NCBI GenBank assembly: GCA_016195215.1
Contig: JACPZY010000120.1
Location: 1 to 32,677 of the forward strand
Direction: 5' to 3'
Length of the DNA stretch: 32,677 bases
Source of the DNA: Actinomycetota bacterium
Lineage (GTDB): Bacteria; Actinomycetota; Actinomycetes; Nanopelagicales; Nanopelagicaceae
Below are positions 20,399-31,100 of the stretch, in pieces. The translations under genes and the position numbers were made by a program. Each line of letters starts with the position of its first letter. The first letter of the stretch is position 1. The notes beneath the pieces are model-generated. The model worked only from the letters and a program-made list of their open reading frames with translations, was not told where the DNA came from and ran no database searches.

Positions 20399-21748
20399 TT
20401 AATCGGAGTAGTGCTCTCTGATTTCAGCAAGTGACTTGTCGAAGAGTTCTAATCCCAATTTGGCATCGGCTTCAGAAATGTTTATCGGTGGGGTGAGGTG
20501 TAGTCGATTGAAATTGGGGAATGGCATGAGGCCATTCTTTCTGCACGCAGCAATCAATTCATTCATCTCGGGACTGGAACTGCCATAGGGAGCCATCGGC
20601 TCACGTGTTTTCCGGTTTTTGACGATATCCATTCCCCAGAAAACTCCGACTCCGCGGACATCTCCAATGACCTTGTGCTTCTTGGCTAATTCACGGAGGC
20701 CGGGACCAAGAATCGCCTCCCCAATATGTGTTGCATTCTCGTTCATCTTCTCGTCTTTCATGGCGTCGATAGTGGCCACGGCGGTTGCGCAGGCAAGTGG
20801 ATGCCCTGAATAGGTAAGACCGCCGGGGAAGACGCGTTCATCAAAGGTCTTCACGATCTTCTCAGGAATCACAACGCCACCGAGCGGGATGTAGCCAGAG
20901 GTGATGCCCTTGGCGAAAGTAATGAGATCTGGCGTTGCTGTGGAGTGCTGGAAGGCAAACCATTTACCTGTTCGACCAAAGCCAGCCATGACTTCATCGG
21001 CGATCCAGAGAATCTCGTACTTGTCGCACAATGCCCGAACGCCGTCTAAGTAACCCGCGGGCGGTACAAGTACTCCGGCAGTACCAGGGACACTCTCCAG
21101 AAGAACCGCCGCAATTGTTTTTGGTCCCTCAAAGATAATTGTCTGCTCGAGGTGTTCAAGGGCGCGTTGGCATTCCTCTGCCTCATTGGTCGCCCAAAAG
21201 GATGAGCGGTAGAGGTATGGACCCCAGAAGTGAACGTGTCCATGGGCAAATTCATTGGGAAACCTCCGTGGATCTCCCGTTGCATTAATCGCAGAGCCGG
21301 TGTTGCCATGGTAGGAACGGTAGGTTGAAAGAATTTTATGTTTATGCGTGTGAATGCGCGCCATGCGGATTGCATTCTCCACTGCGTCAGCGCCCGCGTT
21401 TGTGAAGAAGACTTTCTGAAAGGCAGGTCCTGCAACTTCAACAATTCGTTTGGCTGCTTCGTTCCGTGCAACGTTGGCATGTTGGGGGGCGATGGTTGCC
21501 AGTACGGCGGCCTGCTCTTGAATTGCCTTGATTACTTTTGGATGTTGATGACCGATGTTGGTAAAGACAAGTTGGCAGGAAAAATCTAAATATTTCTTCC
21601 CCGAGTAATCCCAGAAATAAGACCCTTCCGCACCTGCAACAGGTATCGGTGAAATTTGTCCTTGGGCAGACCATGAGTGGAAGACGTGAGCATGGTCGGT
21701 GGCAGAAACTTCTGCACCTTTATCGGGATCAATAGTTGGCGAGTTCAT
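20399..21748 (-). CDS. Class III PLP-dependent aminotransferase
   Basis: An omega-amino-acid:2-oxoacid aminotransferase of the class III fold, about 449 residues. The PLP lysine is in ITFAKGITSGYIPLGG (about 280), the cofactor aspartate in WIADEVMAGFGRTGKW, and the phosphate-binding segment is FTNAGADAVENAIRMAR. ATG 21748 is chosen over ATG 21754 because AAGGA is then six bases upstream. It is divergent from the CoA-acylating semialdehyde dehydrogenase gene 53-60 bp away. The pair fits conversion of beta-alanine (or a similar amino acid) to malonate semialdehyde and on to acetyl-CoA. Taurine or 4-aminobutyrate as substrate cannot be excluded. Confidence 0.88.
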   Translation of the reverse strand: MNSPTIDPDKGAEVSATDHAHVFHSWSAQGQISPIPVAGAEGSYFWDYSGKKYLDFSCQLVFTNIGHQHPKVIKAIQEQAAVLATIAPQHANVARNEAAKRIVEVAGPAFQKVFFTNAGADAVENAIRMARIHTHKHKILSTYRSYHGNTGSAINATGDPRRFPNEFAHGHVHFWGPYLYRSSFWATNEAEECQRALEHLEQTIIFEGPKTIAAVLLESVPGTAGVLVPPAGYLDGVRALCDKYEILWIADEVMAGFGRTGKWFAFQHSTATPDLITFAKGITSGYIPLGGVVIPEKIVKTFDERVFPGGLTYSGHPLACATAVATIDAMKDEKMNENATHIGEAILGPGLRELAKKHKVIGDVRGVGVFWGMDIVKNRKTREPMAPYGSSSPEMNELIAACRKNGLMPFPNFNRLHLTPPINISEADAKLGLELFDKSLAEIREHYSD

Positions 21749-21807
21749 TATCATTCCTTTTCTTTTCGCACTAGCGCCACTATAACGCTCTCCAGTAATC
21801 TGCGTGC

Positions 21808-23292
21808 ATGACTCATGTAACTCATTGGATTAATGGCGCAATTTCGGATGAAGATTCAGGTCGCCACGGCGAAATTTACAACCCTGCAACCGGGCTTGTT
21901 ACGGGGACTGTCGCCTTTGCAGACCCAGCCACAATTGATTACGCAGTCGAAGTAGCCAAGAAAGCATTCGATAATTGGCGACATTCGTCGTTGACTAAGC
22001 GGGTACAAGTTCTCTTTGCCTTCCGTGAGTTGGTAAACACTCACAAGGAGGAAATTGCGGCACTTATCACTGCACAACATGGAAAAGTCTTAAGCGATGC
22101 GTCAGGCGAAGTTACTCGCGGGCTGGAAGTCATTGAATTTGCATGTGGTATCCCGCACTTGCTCAAGGGTGGCTTCTCTGAAGAGGTCTCATCTGGTGTA
22201 GATGTCTATTCAATCCGGCAACCGCTGGGCCCTGTTGCAATAATCTCGCCATTCAATTTTCCTGCGATGGTGCCAATGTGGTTCTTCCCAATAGCAATTG
22301 CCTGTGGAAATAGCGTCATCCTCAAACCATCTGAGAAGGATCCAAGTGCCTCCATGTATATGGCAAATCTTTTGAAAGAAGCTGGGCTTCCTGATGGTGT
22401 CTTCAACGTTGTGCACGGAGATAAGGAGGCGGTAGATGCGCTACTTACGCATCCCGGTATTAAATCAATTTCATTTGTCGGATCAACTCCAATTGCAAAA
22501 TACGTTTATGAAACTGGAACAAAATCTGGCAAGCGAGTCCAAGCTCTCGGCGGCGCGAAAAATCACATGGTAGTTCTGCCAGATGCAGATCTGGATCTGG
22601 CGGCGGATGCGGCGATCAATGCGGGTTTCGGGTCAGCGGGAGAGCGTTGCATGGCCATATCTGCTCTTGTTGTTGTTGAACCGGTGGCTGATGAATTGAT
22701 CGCAAAAATCAAAGAGCGAATGGCCAATATTAAAACGGGCAATGGCGCAATGGGCGCTGACATGGGCCCACTCGTAACGCTTGCACACCGAGAGAAAGTT
22801 GCGGCCTACGTTGCGGCGGGCGAGAAAGAAGGTGCAACTCTCGTTGTCGATGGCCGCGATATTAATATCGAAGGTGGCGGTTTCTGGCTCGGACCAACAC
22901 TCTTCGACAATGTCACTCCAGAGATGTCCATATATAGGGATGAGATTTTTGGACCCGTCTTAAGTGTGATTCGAGTGAAGAGTTATGACGAGGCACTCTC
23001 ACTTGTGAATAACCACCCGTATGGAAACGGCACCGCAATCTTTACCAACGACGGGGGAGCAGCTCGTCGTTATCAGAATGAAGTTGAAGTAGGAATGGTG
23101 GGAATCAACGTTCCCATACCGGTTCCTATGTCCTACTACTCATTTGGCGGATGGAAGAGCTCACTCTTTGGTGATTCACATGCATACGGAGCCGAAGGCA
23201 TTCAATTCTTCACTCGCGGAAAAGTTGTGACGAGTCGCTGGTTAGATCCAAGCCATGGTGGAATTAATTTAGGGTTCCCTCAGAACACTTGA
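21808..23292 (+). CDS. mmsA: CoA-acylating methylmalonate/malonate-semialdehyde dehydrogenase
   Basis: Converts malonate or methylmalonate semialdehyde with NAD and CoA to acetyl- or propionyl-CoA and CO2. The 494-residue ALDH-fold protein has the catalytic Cys281 in GSAGERCMAIS and Asn150 in SPFNFP. At the place of the usual ALDH general base (ELGGK) it has ALGGAKNH, the hallmark of CoA-dependent MmsA enzymes. The closing PIPVPMSYYSFGGWK, SLFGDSHAYG and FFTRGKVVTSRW are diagnostic. A TATAAC box at 21781 could be the -10 element. It is divergent from the aminotransferase and probably co-regulated with it. Confidence 0.95.
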   Translation: MTHVTHWINGAISDEDSGRHGEIYNPATGLVTGTVAFADPATIDYAVEVAKKAFDNWRHSSLTKRVQVLFAFRELVNTHKEEIAALITAQHGKVLSDASGEVTRGLEVIEFACGIPHLLKGGFSEEVSSGVDVYSIRQPLGPVAIISPFNFPAMVPMWFFPIAIACGNSVILKPSEKDPSASMYMANLLKEAGLPDGVFNVVHGDKEAVDALLTHPGIKSISFVGSTPIAKYVYETGTKSGKRVQALGGAKNHMVVLPDADLDLAADAAINAGFGSAGERCMAISALVVVEPVADELIAKIKERMANIKTGNGAMGADMGPLVTLAHREKVAAYVAAGEKEGATLVVDGRDINIEGGGFWLGPTLFDNVTPEMSIYRDEIFGPVLSVIRVKSYDEALSLVNNHPYGNGTAIFTNDGGAARRYQNEVEVGMVGINVPIPVPMSYYSFGGWKSSLFGDSHAYGAEGIQFFTRGKVVTSRWLDPSHGGINLGFPQNT

Positions 23293-23404
23293 TTACTCTC
23301 GCTCAATAAAGACCCGATTTAAGGGTTATATGCGCTAGATGCTATTCTTTCCACCGCTCTATTGATGTTCATTAAGGGCATAAATCGAGTGGAGTTGAGG
23401 GTCA

Positions 23405-25303
23405 ATGGTTAATGCATCTACCGCGCATTTGGCAGGTTTGCCAGTGAAGAAGCGCGAAAATCTACGGAACGTCGCGATCATTGCCCACGTTGACCATGGC
23501 AAGACCACGCTCGTTGACGCCATGCTCTGGCAATCTGGCGCATTCGCGGCCTACAAGGAGCAGTCCGAAGGCCAGGATCGGATGATGGATTCGATGGACC
23601 TTGAGCGCGAAAAGGGCATCACCATCCTTGCCAAGAACACGGCAGTTCACCGCGGAGAGAATATTGTCAACATTATCGATACTCCCGGCCACGCCGATTT
23701 TGGTGGCGAAGTAGAACGTGGACTTGAAATGGTGGACGGCGTCCTTCTTCTCGTTGACGCTTCGGAGGGACCACTTCCTCAGACACGGTTCGTGCTCCGC
23801 AAAGCGCTTGAGAAGAATTTGCCAGTAATCCTTGTGATCAACAAAGTCGACCGTCCTGACTCCCGTATCGCCGAAGTTGTCGATGAGGCCTATGAATTAT
23901 TTCTAGATCTCGATGCAAACGAGAAGCAGATCGAGTTCCCCATTGTTTACGCATCCGCCAAAGCAGGCCGTGCATCTCTTACACGGACCGCCGATGGCGG
24001 CATGCCGGAGGAGACAAATCTTGATGTTCTCTTCGACACCATCTTCTCTGCAATCCCTGCTCCTGAATATCATGAGGGTGCACCGTTGCAGGCGCACGTC
24101 ACCAACCTCGACTCATCTCCCTACCTTGGCCGCCTTGCCCTCTGTCGCGTTCGCGAGGGTGTCATCAAAAAGGGCCAGATGGTCACATGGATTAAGACCG
24201 ACGGAACGATGGAGAAAGTCAAGGTTTCCGAGCTCCTTCTCACCGAAGCGCTCGAACGTGTTCCTGCATTAGAGGCAGGTCCTGGAGACATCATCGCTGT
24301 TGCGGGTTTTGAGACAATCACATTAGGCGAGACTCTTGCCGATCCAGAGAATCCCGTGGCACTTCCACTTATTACTGTTGATGAGCCAAGTATCTCGATG
24401 ACTATTGGCATCAATACATCACCGCTGGCTGGACAGAGCGGAACGAAGTTGACGGCGCGACTAGTGAAGAGCCGCCTTGATGCAGAGTTGATTGGAAATG
24501 TTTCGCTCCGCGTTCTTACTACCGAACGTCCTGATACCTGGGAAGTACAAGGTCGTGGAGAACTTCAGCTTGCCGTTCTTGTTGAAATCATGAAACGCGA
24601 GGGCTTCGAACTTACCGTTGGAAAGCCACAAGTGGTTACAAAAATGGTGGATGGAAAGATGCACGAGCCCATGGAGCACCTCACCATTGATGCACCTGAA
24701 GATTACCTCGGTGTTATCACTCAATTGATGGCACTCCGCAAGGCCCGCATGGAGCAGATGGTCAACCATGGCACTGGATGGATCCGCCTTGACTACCGCG
24801 TTCCCTCCCGTGGATTGATTGGTTTCCGCACCGAATTCCTCACCGAAACCCGTGGAACCGGACTTCTCCACCACGTCTTTGACGGATACGAAGCCTGGCA
24901 TGGCGAACTCCGGACTCGACCTACGGGATCGCTCGTTTCGGATCGTCGTGGTTTCGTGACCAGTTATGCGATGTATGCAATTCAAGATCGCGGAAGTATC
25001 TTCGTGGAGCCAGGAGCCGAAGTGTATGAGGGCATGGTTATTGGCGAGAATTCGCGCTCTGAGGATATGGATGTCAATGCGGTTCGGGAGAAGAAGCTCA
25101 CCAATATGCGTTCTTCCGGTACTGATGAGGCCGAACGCCTGATTCCACCGAAGCGCCTGAACATGGAGGGCGCACTCGAATTCTGTCGCGAAGATGAGTG
25201 CATTGAAGTTACCCCTGCAATGGTCCGCATCCGCAAAGTCATTCTCAATGCCGACGAGCGGGCCCGTCTGACAGCACGCGCCAAGCGGGCCAACCAGGAG
25301 TAA
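23405..25303 (+). CDS. typA: Translational GTPase TypA/BipA
   Basis: A 632-residue ribosome-binding GTPase of the EF-G/LepA superfamily, involved in ribosome assembly and stress adaptation. G motifs are G1 [10 protein letters not shown] (27-36), G2 REKGITI, G3 DTPGHADF, G4 NKVDRPD. Domain II ([19 protein letters not shown]), the EF-G-like domain ([20 protein letters not shown]) and the TypA-specific C-terminal domain ([38 protein letters not shown]) are all present, so it is full length. GAGGG lies three bases before the ATG. The 112-bp gap after mmsA holds only a weak inverted repeat (ACCC/GGGT). This is a conserved core gene. Confidence 0.97.
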   Translation: MVNASTAHLAGLPVKKRENLRNVAIIAHVDHGKTTLVDAMLWQSGAFAAYKEQSEGQDRMMDSMDLEREKGITILAKNTAVHRGENIVNIIDTPGHADFGGEVERGLEMVDGVLLLVDASEGPLPQTRFVLRKALEKNLPVILVINKVDRPDSRIAEVVDEAYELFLDLDANEKQIEFPIVYASAKAGRASLTRTADGGMPEETNLDVLFDTIFSAIPAPEYHEGAPLQAHVTNLDSSPYLGRLALCRVREGVIKKGQMVTWIKTDGTMEKVKVSELLLTEALERVPALEAGPGDIIAVAGFETITLGETLADPENPVALPLITVDEPSISMTIGINTSPLAGQSGTKLTARLVKSRLDAELIGNVSLRVLTTERPDTWEVQGRGELQLAVLVEIMKREGFELTVGKPQVVTKMVDGKMHEPMEHLTIDAPEDYLGVITQLMALRKARMEQMVNHGTGWIRLDYRVPSRGLIGFRTEFLTETRGTGLLHHVFDGYEAWHGELRTRPTGSLVSDRRGFVTSYAMYAIQDRGSIFVEPGAEVYEGMVIGENSRSEDMDVNAVREKKLTNMRSSGTDEAERLIPPKRLNMEGALEFCREDECIEVTPAMVRIRKVILNADERARLTARAKRANQE

Positions 25304-25334
25304 TTGCAGGCTTATGTCATGGCTCTCATGTTAA

Positions 25335-28055
25335 ATGGGTGCTGTGTCCAAGGATCGAGCGCCTAAGGAAAAAGCGGCAGTAGTGGGCGCACTCAAGCGA
25401 CGACCCTTAGAGCAGGTAAGTCACGAGTTCACCGAAGATCAGAAGCGGGTCATTTCCCACCGTAATTCACCGCTCGTCGTTTTAGGTGGACCCGGAACCG
25501 GGAAAACAACTCTTCTTATTGAATCCGCACTCGCACGGATTAATGAGGGGCAAGATCCCAATTCAATTCTGATGCTGACCTATGACCGTGAGAGAGCGTC
25601 AGAACTCCGTGATGCTGTTGCACTCCGCACTACCTCCATCATGCACGAACCGATCGCCAGGACTTTTCACTCCTTGGCATTCTCCATCCTTAAAATGAAG
25701 GCTCATCCTGATGCGTCAGATCCAATTCTTATGTCAGGCGCCGAGCAGGAATTTTTCATTCGTGAATTGATCGATGGTGATATCGCAAGTGGGAAAAATT
25801 ATTGGCCGAGCGATCTTGATAAGGCACTTTCAACAAATGGTTTTGCCCGCGAACTCCGTGATCTGATTTTGCGCGCCTCCGAACGCAATCTCTCACCCGA
25901 CCAACTCCGCGCTCTGGGCAGAGAGAGTGGAGAGAAATACTGGGAGGCCGCATCTGTATTCTGGAAGCAGTACCTCGACATCTTGGATCTTCAGGCCGAT
26001 TCCGCCGCGGATGCCAAACGACGGATCGATCCCAGCCAGATTGTTGCAGAGGCATATCGCCACCTCAAGGCCAATTCCGTTCTTGCAACCGACCTTCGTT
26101 CTCGCTTTCTCACAATCCTTGTAGATGAATTTCAAGAGAGCGACCCTGCCCAAAGAGCACTTCTTCGAGAACTTGCCAGTCGCGACATAGTGATCTGTGC
26201 CGACGGAGATAGCGCCGTCGGGAGATTTAGGGGCGCAGACCCAGATCAATTGGCTGTCGAGTTGGATTTCTATCAATCATCTGGCGAGAGGATTCTTCTT
26301 CACCACGAATTCCGAAGTTCATCCAATGTATTTAAGGTAGGCGAGCACGTGGCCTCAGCATTCACGGGTAGTGCTCCACAACGGATCCGTATCTGCACGA
26401 GTCCGAATAGGAGTGAGGAAGAGGCAGGAGTTCTCCTCGGACGGTTCCGCTCGCAGAGCGAGGAGGCTCAGTACATTGCCTACCAATTCCGCTATGCGCA
26501 TCTGATTGAGAAGAAACCATGGAGTGAAATGGCCGTCATTCTCCGTGCCCCAGGCGTGCAGGCCGCGGCGCTGCGCCGTGCATTCTCTCAATCGGGAATT
26601 CCCGTGGCATCGCAAGTCGAATCACTCTCACATAATCCGACGATTTCGCCATTCCTGCTTCTTGCGCAGATCGCCCTCAACGATGCGCCGCTCAACCTGG
26701 AGAACTGCGAACGGCTACTTCTGTCGGAGTTTGGAGGTGCCGACTCCGTATCTCTGAGGAGAGTTCGAAGAGCGCTTCTGGGGGCGCGGTCGGATGAGGA
26801 TCAGCGAACGGGTGCACAATTACTGATTGATGCCGTTGAAGACGGTGATAATGCAATTGAGGGGGCGCAATCCCTGCAGCGAATTCACGATCTCCTTTCG
26901 CGCGCACGGAAAGTACTCCGACGCCAGGGTGCGCAGGGCGAGGATCTCCTCTGGGAAATTTGGAGCAATGCATTAACAAGTGACGGCTCTAAATTGAGCG
27001 AGAGTTGGCGAAGGCAGGCACTTCGGGGTGGAGCACGGGGAGCCGCCGCTGATCGCGATTTGGACGCGATGATGCAACTCTTTGAATCCGCAAGAAGATT
27101 TGCAGAACGGTTCCCGCATTCAAAGGCGGATAGTTTTATCCGGCAGATTAGCCAGGAAAGTATTTTGGGGGATGTCATCACCGCACAGGGGCAACGACCA
27201 GATGTTGTCGAGATTCTCACCGTTCACTCTGCGAAAGGCCGCGAATGGGAGGTTGTTGCGGTTGCGGGATTGCAAGAAGGGACGTGGCCAAACCTTCGCC
27301 AACGCGGATCGCTCCTGGGTAGTGAGCGTCTGGTAGAAGTAATGAGGCATGGGGTTCTGGCACGGAAGGAGTTGGACGCCCTCGCGGCTAGTGGACTTGC
27401 TGAGGATGAGAGGAGACTTTTCTATGTCGCAACAACGCGCGCAAAATCCCGACTTATTATTACCGCGGTTTCCAAGGAAGATGATGAGCCATCGACTTTT
27501 TTTGAGGAGAGTGAACTTCTCGTCAATACTGCTGCTGATGCAACTGATGAAAAGAGAGGCAGAGCGCTAACCCAAGTGCCTCGACCGATCACTCCGGCAG
27601 CATTGGTGGCGACACTTCGCCGCGAACTGATGGCCAATAGTCCGACGGCGGGATCTCTGCTCAAACGTCTATCGGATGAAGGTTTATCTGAGGCAAATAT
27701 AGATACATGGGCAGGAGTTCTGCCGATCAGTAGCGATGATCCAATTGTTCCTGCAGGAAATCTAGTCTCCGTCTCGCCCAGTAGCGCTGAGGGATTTACC
27801 GAGTGCGGACTCAAATGGTTTCTCGAACGTAGTGGCGGCAGTAATGGTGATAGTACGGCCCAAGTGCTCGGTTCGGCGATTCACGCATTTGCCGCACTGA
27901 TGGAGCAAGATCCTTCACTTACCGAGGAGGAACTTTGCAGAGCAGCACCCGAGTCGCAAGAGTGCAGGTGCAGAGTTGGTTTACCTGGGCTCCAAGAGCA
28001 AAGAGGCCTCAGTTCGTCGGCAGCCGTCTGTCGATGCGGGAGAGATCAGAAATGA
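25335..28055 (+). CDS. adnA: AdnA-type helicase-nuclease subunit with disrupted nuclease domain
   Basis: One subunit of the actinobacterial AdnAB motor-nuclease that resects double-strand breaks. The UvrD-like motor is intact: Walker A GGPGTGKTT (51-59), ARTFHSLAFSIL, ILVDEFQESDPAQ, HHEFRSS, VEILTVHSAKGREWEVV, DERRLFYVATTRAK. The C-terminal PD-(D/E)XK nuclease domain starts (VSVSPSSAEGFTECGLKWFL, LGSAIHAFAALM) but breaks at about residue 873. The next 33 residues are out of frame. The expected tail lies in another frame to 28182, and the segment that should hold the catalytic D-x-K is missing. It is upstream of adnB. Decay, deletion and assembly error are all possible. Confidence 0.85.
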   Translation: MGAVSKDRAPKEKAAVVGALKRRPLEQVSHEFTEDQKRVISHRNSPLVVLGGPGTGKTTLLIESALARINEGQDPNSILMLTYDRERASELRDAVALRTTSIMHEPIARTFHSLAFSILKMKAHPDASDPILMSGAEQEFFIRELIDGDIASGKNYWPSDLDKALSTNGFARELRDLILRASERNLSPDQLRALGRESGEKYWEAASVFWKQYLDILDLQADSAADAKRRIDPSQIVAEAYRHLKANSVLATDLRSRFLTILVDEFQESDPAQRALLRELASRDIVICADGDSAVGRFRGADPDQLAVELDFYQSSGERILLHHEFRSSSNVFKVGEHVASAFTGSAPQRIRICTSPNRSEEEAGVLLGRFRSQSEEAQYIAYQFRYAHLIEKKPWSEMAVILRAPGVQAAALRRAFSQSGIPVASQVESLSHNPTISPFLLLAQIALNDAPLNLENCERLLLSEFGGADSVSLRRVRRALLGARSDEDQRTGAQLLIDAVEDGDNAIEGAQSLQRIHDLLSRARKVLRRQGAQGEDLLWEIWSNALTSDGSKLSESWRRQALRGGARGAAADRDLDAMMQLFESARRFAERFPHSKADSFIRQISQESILGDVITAQGQRPDVVEILTVHSAKGREWEVVAVAGLQEGTWPNLRQRGSLLGSERLVEVMRHGVLARKELDALAASGLAEDERRLFYVATTRAKSRLIITAVSKEDDEPSTFFEESELLVNTAADATDEKRGRALTQVPRPITPAALVATLRRELMANSPTAGSLLKRLSDEGLSEANIDTWAGVLPISSDDPIVPAGNLVSVSPSSAEGFTECGLKWFLERSGGSNGDSTAQVLGSAIHAFAALMEQDPSLTEEELCRAAPESQECRCRVGLPGLQEQRGLSSSAAVCRCGRDQK

Positions 28056-28182
28056 AATTCAAGTTATTGCAGAAGGAATGGGCGGAAGTATTTTTACTGC
28101 GACCCTTAACGAACGCTGTGGCGGTTGCCAGGTTCGAAATGCCTGTCCGATCCAGAGTGAGGGCCGGACGGTGATCGGATGA
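27952..28182 (+). pseudogene. Out-of-frame C-terminal remnant of adnA
   Basis: A 76-residue frame overlapping the end of the main adnA frame. It encodes AGAELVYLGSKSKEAS, then ERCGGCQVRNACPIQSEGR, which is the normal end of AdnA-type nuclease domains (three cysteines in C-x2-C-x5-C). It ends in an ATGA overlap with adnB, the expected operon junction. This shows that the original adnA reading frame was this one and that a deletion of perhaps 80-100 codons plus a frame change separates it from the motor part. Confidence 0.75.
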
Positions 28183-31100
28183 GTCAGAAAATTCGTTACT
28201 CTCCCGAGCAGATCGCAGAGCGCCTGCGATCTATCGACAACAAGATGCGTATGCCATCGAGCGAACAGTCCGCGATAATTCGCGCGCCACTCGAACCAGC
28301 AGTTGTCATCGCTGGCGCTGGATCCGGCAAGACAGAGACGATGAGCGCTCGCGTTCTCTTCTTGATTGCCAACGGATTGGCAAAACCGGATGAGATTTTG
28401 GGTCTTACCTTCACCCGAAAAGCTGCGGGGGAGCTCGGAGTTCGTATCCGCAGAAGGCTAAGGCAGCTACGTGATCCAAAACTTGGAATGGATATTCCAC
28501 GCGGAGAGCCCGTGATCATGACCTACCACTCTTATGCAGGCCGTCTTCTCAACGAGCATGCGATCCGCTACGGAATCGACGCGAGTTCCGATCCAATCGG
28601 AGAGGCGGCGATATGGCAGATGGCCGCCAGAATTGTGAGCAATTGGCCCGATGAGGATTTCAGCTCCGAAAGTGCCTTAAGTACGGTTATTTATGACGTT
28701 ATAGGACTCTCACGGATGATTCTTGAGCATATGACATCTCCGGATGAGATCAGGAAAGTATCTGGAGATTTGTTGGCCCAACTTGAAGGACTAGGGACAA
28801 AATCGAACGATACGGTTCGCACGGTTCAGAAAGTCCTTCAGCAGCGAATTTCAATTCTTCCCATGGTCGAAGAACTCATATCGACTCGTCAGAAGAATGG
28901 CGAACTCTCCTTTGATGATCAAATGTCACTCGCCGCTCGCATCGCGATGGAGATTCCAGAGGTCGTTGAGATAGAACGAGCTAAATACAGAGTTGTATTA
29001 CTTGATGAGTATCAAGACACTTCTCAATCTCAAGTTCGGATGCTCTCCTCTTTATTCGGAGATGGACACGCGGTGATGGCAGTTGGCGATCCCTGCCAGG
29101 CAATCTACACATGGCGGGGTGCCTCTGCCGGAACCATTGGTGCCTTTGCGAAAAATTTCCCCAATAAGTCCACTAAGAGTGGAGCAGAGAGTTCGCTTCA
29201 TTTCTCACTTCCGATCACTTATAGAAATGACGAAATTATTCTTCAACTTGCAAACACCGTCTCCGAGCAGATTCGTGAGGGAAGCCCTGTTGAGGTCCTT
29301 CCACTAGCAGCAAGACCTGGAGCTGGAGCCGGAGAGTTGGCCTGTGGAATTTTTGAAACCATAGAGGGAGAGGCAAAGGGAATCGCCGAGTATTTCTCTA
29401 ACCTCTGGTCTGACCCCGAACGTATGAGCAAGGATGAGAAGGATCGAACATCCTTCGCCGTTCTTGTACGGAAGCGCTCGCAAATTGCAGAAATTGAATT
29501 AGCGCTCCGCTCTGAGGATATTCCAGTCGAAGTCCTGGGCGTTGGCGGTCTCGTAAATGTCGCTGAAGTGGCAGATGTAATCTCGCTCCTGCATGTCATT
29601 ACCAATCCAGATGCAGGTGCATGGCTGATGCGTCACCTCACTGGGCCTCGTCTCAACTTAGGCGCCTCGGACATTGCCGCCCTCGGGCGATTCTCTCGCT
29701 CACGATCGCAGGTGCAGAGAACAACATCCAAGGCTCTCGTCGCCAAGATCGTTCAGGGAAATCCCCTCCGCGAAGAGGCAGATGACCAGTTCTCTGGAAG
29801 TCTCATCGACGCGGTAGATGAAATAGCAAAGGCCAACGCTGATAATTTCACCAGAGAGGGTCTCTTGCGTCTCACGCATTTTGCGGCAGATCTTAGCCGC
29901 CTCCGATCTCGCGCTGGTGGACCGATGACCGATCTAGTCTGCGAAATAGAGAGTTACCTCAACCTCGATGTAGAGGTGATGCTCCGTGACGGAACCGAGA
30001 ATGGACGTCGACACCTCGACCGCTTTATGGATGAAGTTGCGAAGTTCTCTCGAAGTGGAGGAACAATCTCCGACTTCCTCGTATGGCTAGATGTGGCATC
30101 TTCAGAAGAAGGCGGGTTGAAATCCGGCACTCCCGAAGTTCGCCGAGACGTTGTTCAGATTTTGACGATACATACTGCAAAGGGTGCTGAATGGGATGTC
30201 GTGTCCGTGCCTGGATTGGCAAAGGGGAATTTTCCTGCCAATGGACAGAAAAGGGATAACTGGCTTACTAATGAGGAGCACATTCCATTCTCGCTTCGGG
30301 GTGACAACCACGAACTGCCGACTTTTGATATTTCTCAGTGCACGACAAATACGGAAGCAAAGAAAGTATTTGACGCATTTGCACTCGAGTGCAATCAACT
30401 CAGGCACGATGAGGAAATTAGATTGGGATATGTCGCGATCACGCGGGCGCGGACACATTTAATCTGTACGACCTCACGGTGGAGAGATGGAGTAAATCCA
30501 GTTGAACCAAGTGAGATCTACGATCTCGTTGCTCAGACTGCTCAGGTTTATGGCGGAGTGATTCTCGCGGATGCCCCAACTCCTCAAGTTGATGACCAAA
30601 AGCCAGCCTCTGAGAATCCACAGTCCGCTCTCTGGCCTCGCGACCCATTGGGTGAGCGTCGTGCATCATTTGATGCGGCAATAGAGTTAGCTCGCAGAAG
30701 CCCCGCGCACTCTCTTGGTACTGAAGTGGTCGAGGATGGAGAGTTAGCCGATAGCGAAACCATTAAGTCATGGATTCGCGATTCCCAGGCCCTCATCAAT
30801 GAATTACATGAGAGCAAAGAGCGAGCAGATGTTCTTCTTCCTCCGAGGCTCTCTGTTTCTACGCTCGTCGCTCTACGCGAGAATCCGGAGGAATTGGCTC
30901 TCGCGATAAGAAGACCGATGCCCCGTCCGCAGGACGAATTTTCGCGTCGGGGCACTGTTTTTCACCTCTGGGTCGAGAAGTATTTTGGCCAGGGCACACT
31001 CTTCGATGATGAAGACTTAGATCCAATTGATCCTCTCGAATCGGACCAGACCCTTGAAGGACTGAAGAATAAATGGCTCTTCAGTGAATGGGGGGATCGC

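Noticed and set aside
23913-24272. Frames overlapping typA and the adn genes on both strands
   Set aside because: They are all out-of-frame shadows of highly conserved genes, except 27976-28182, which was kept because it encodes the real adnA tail.
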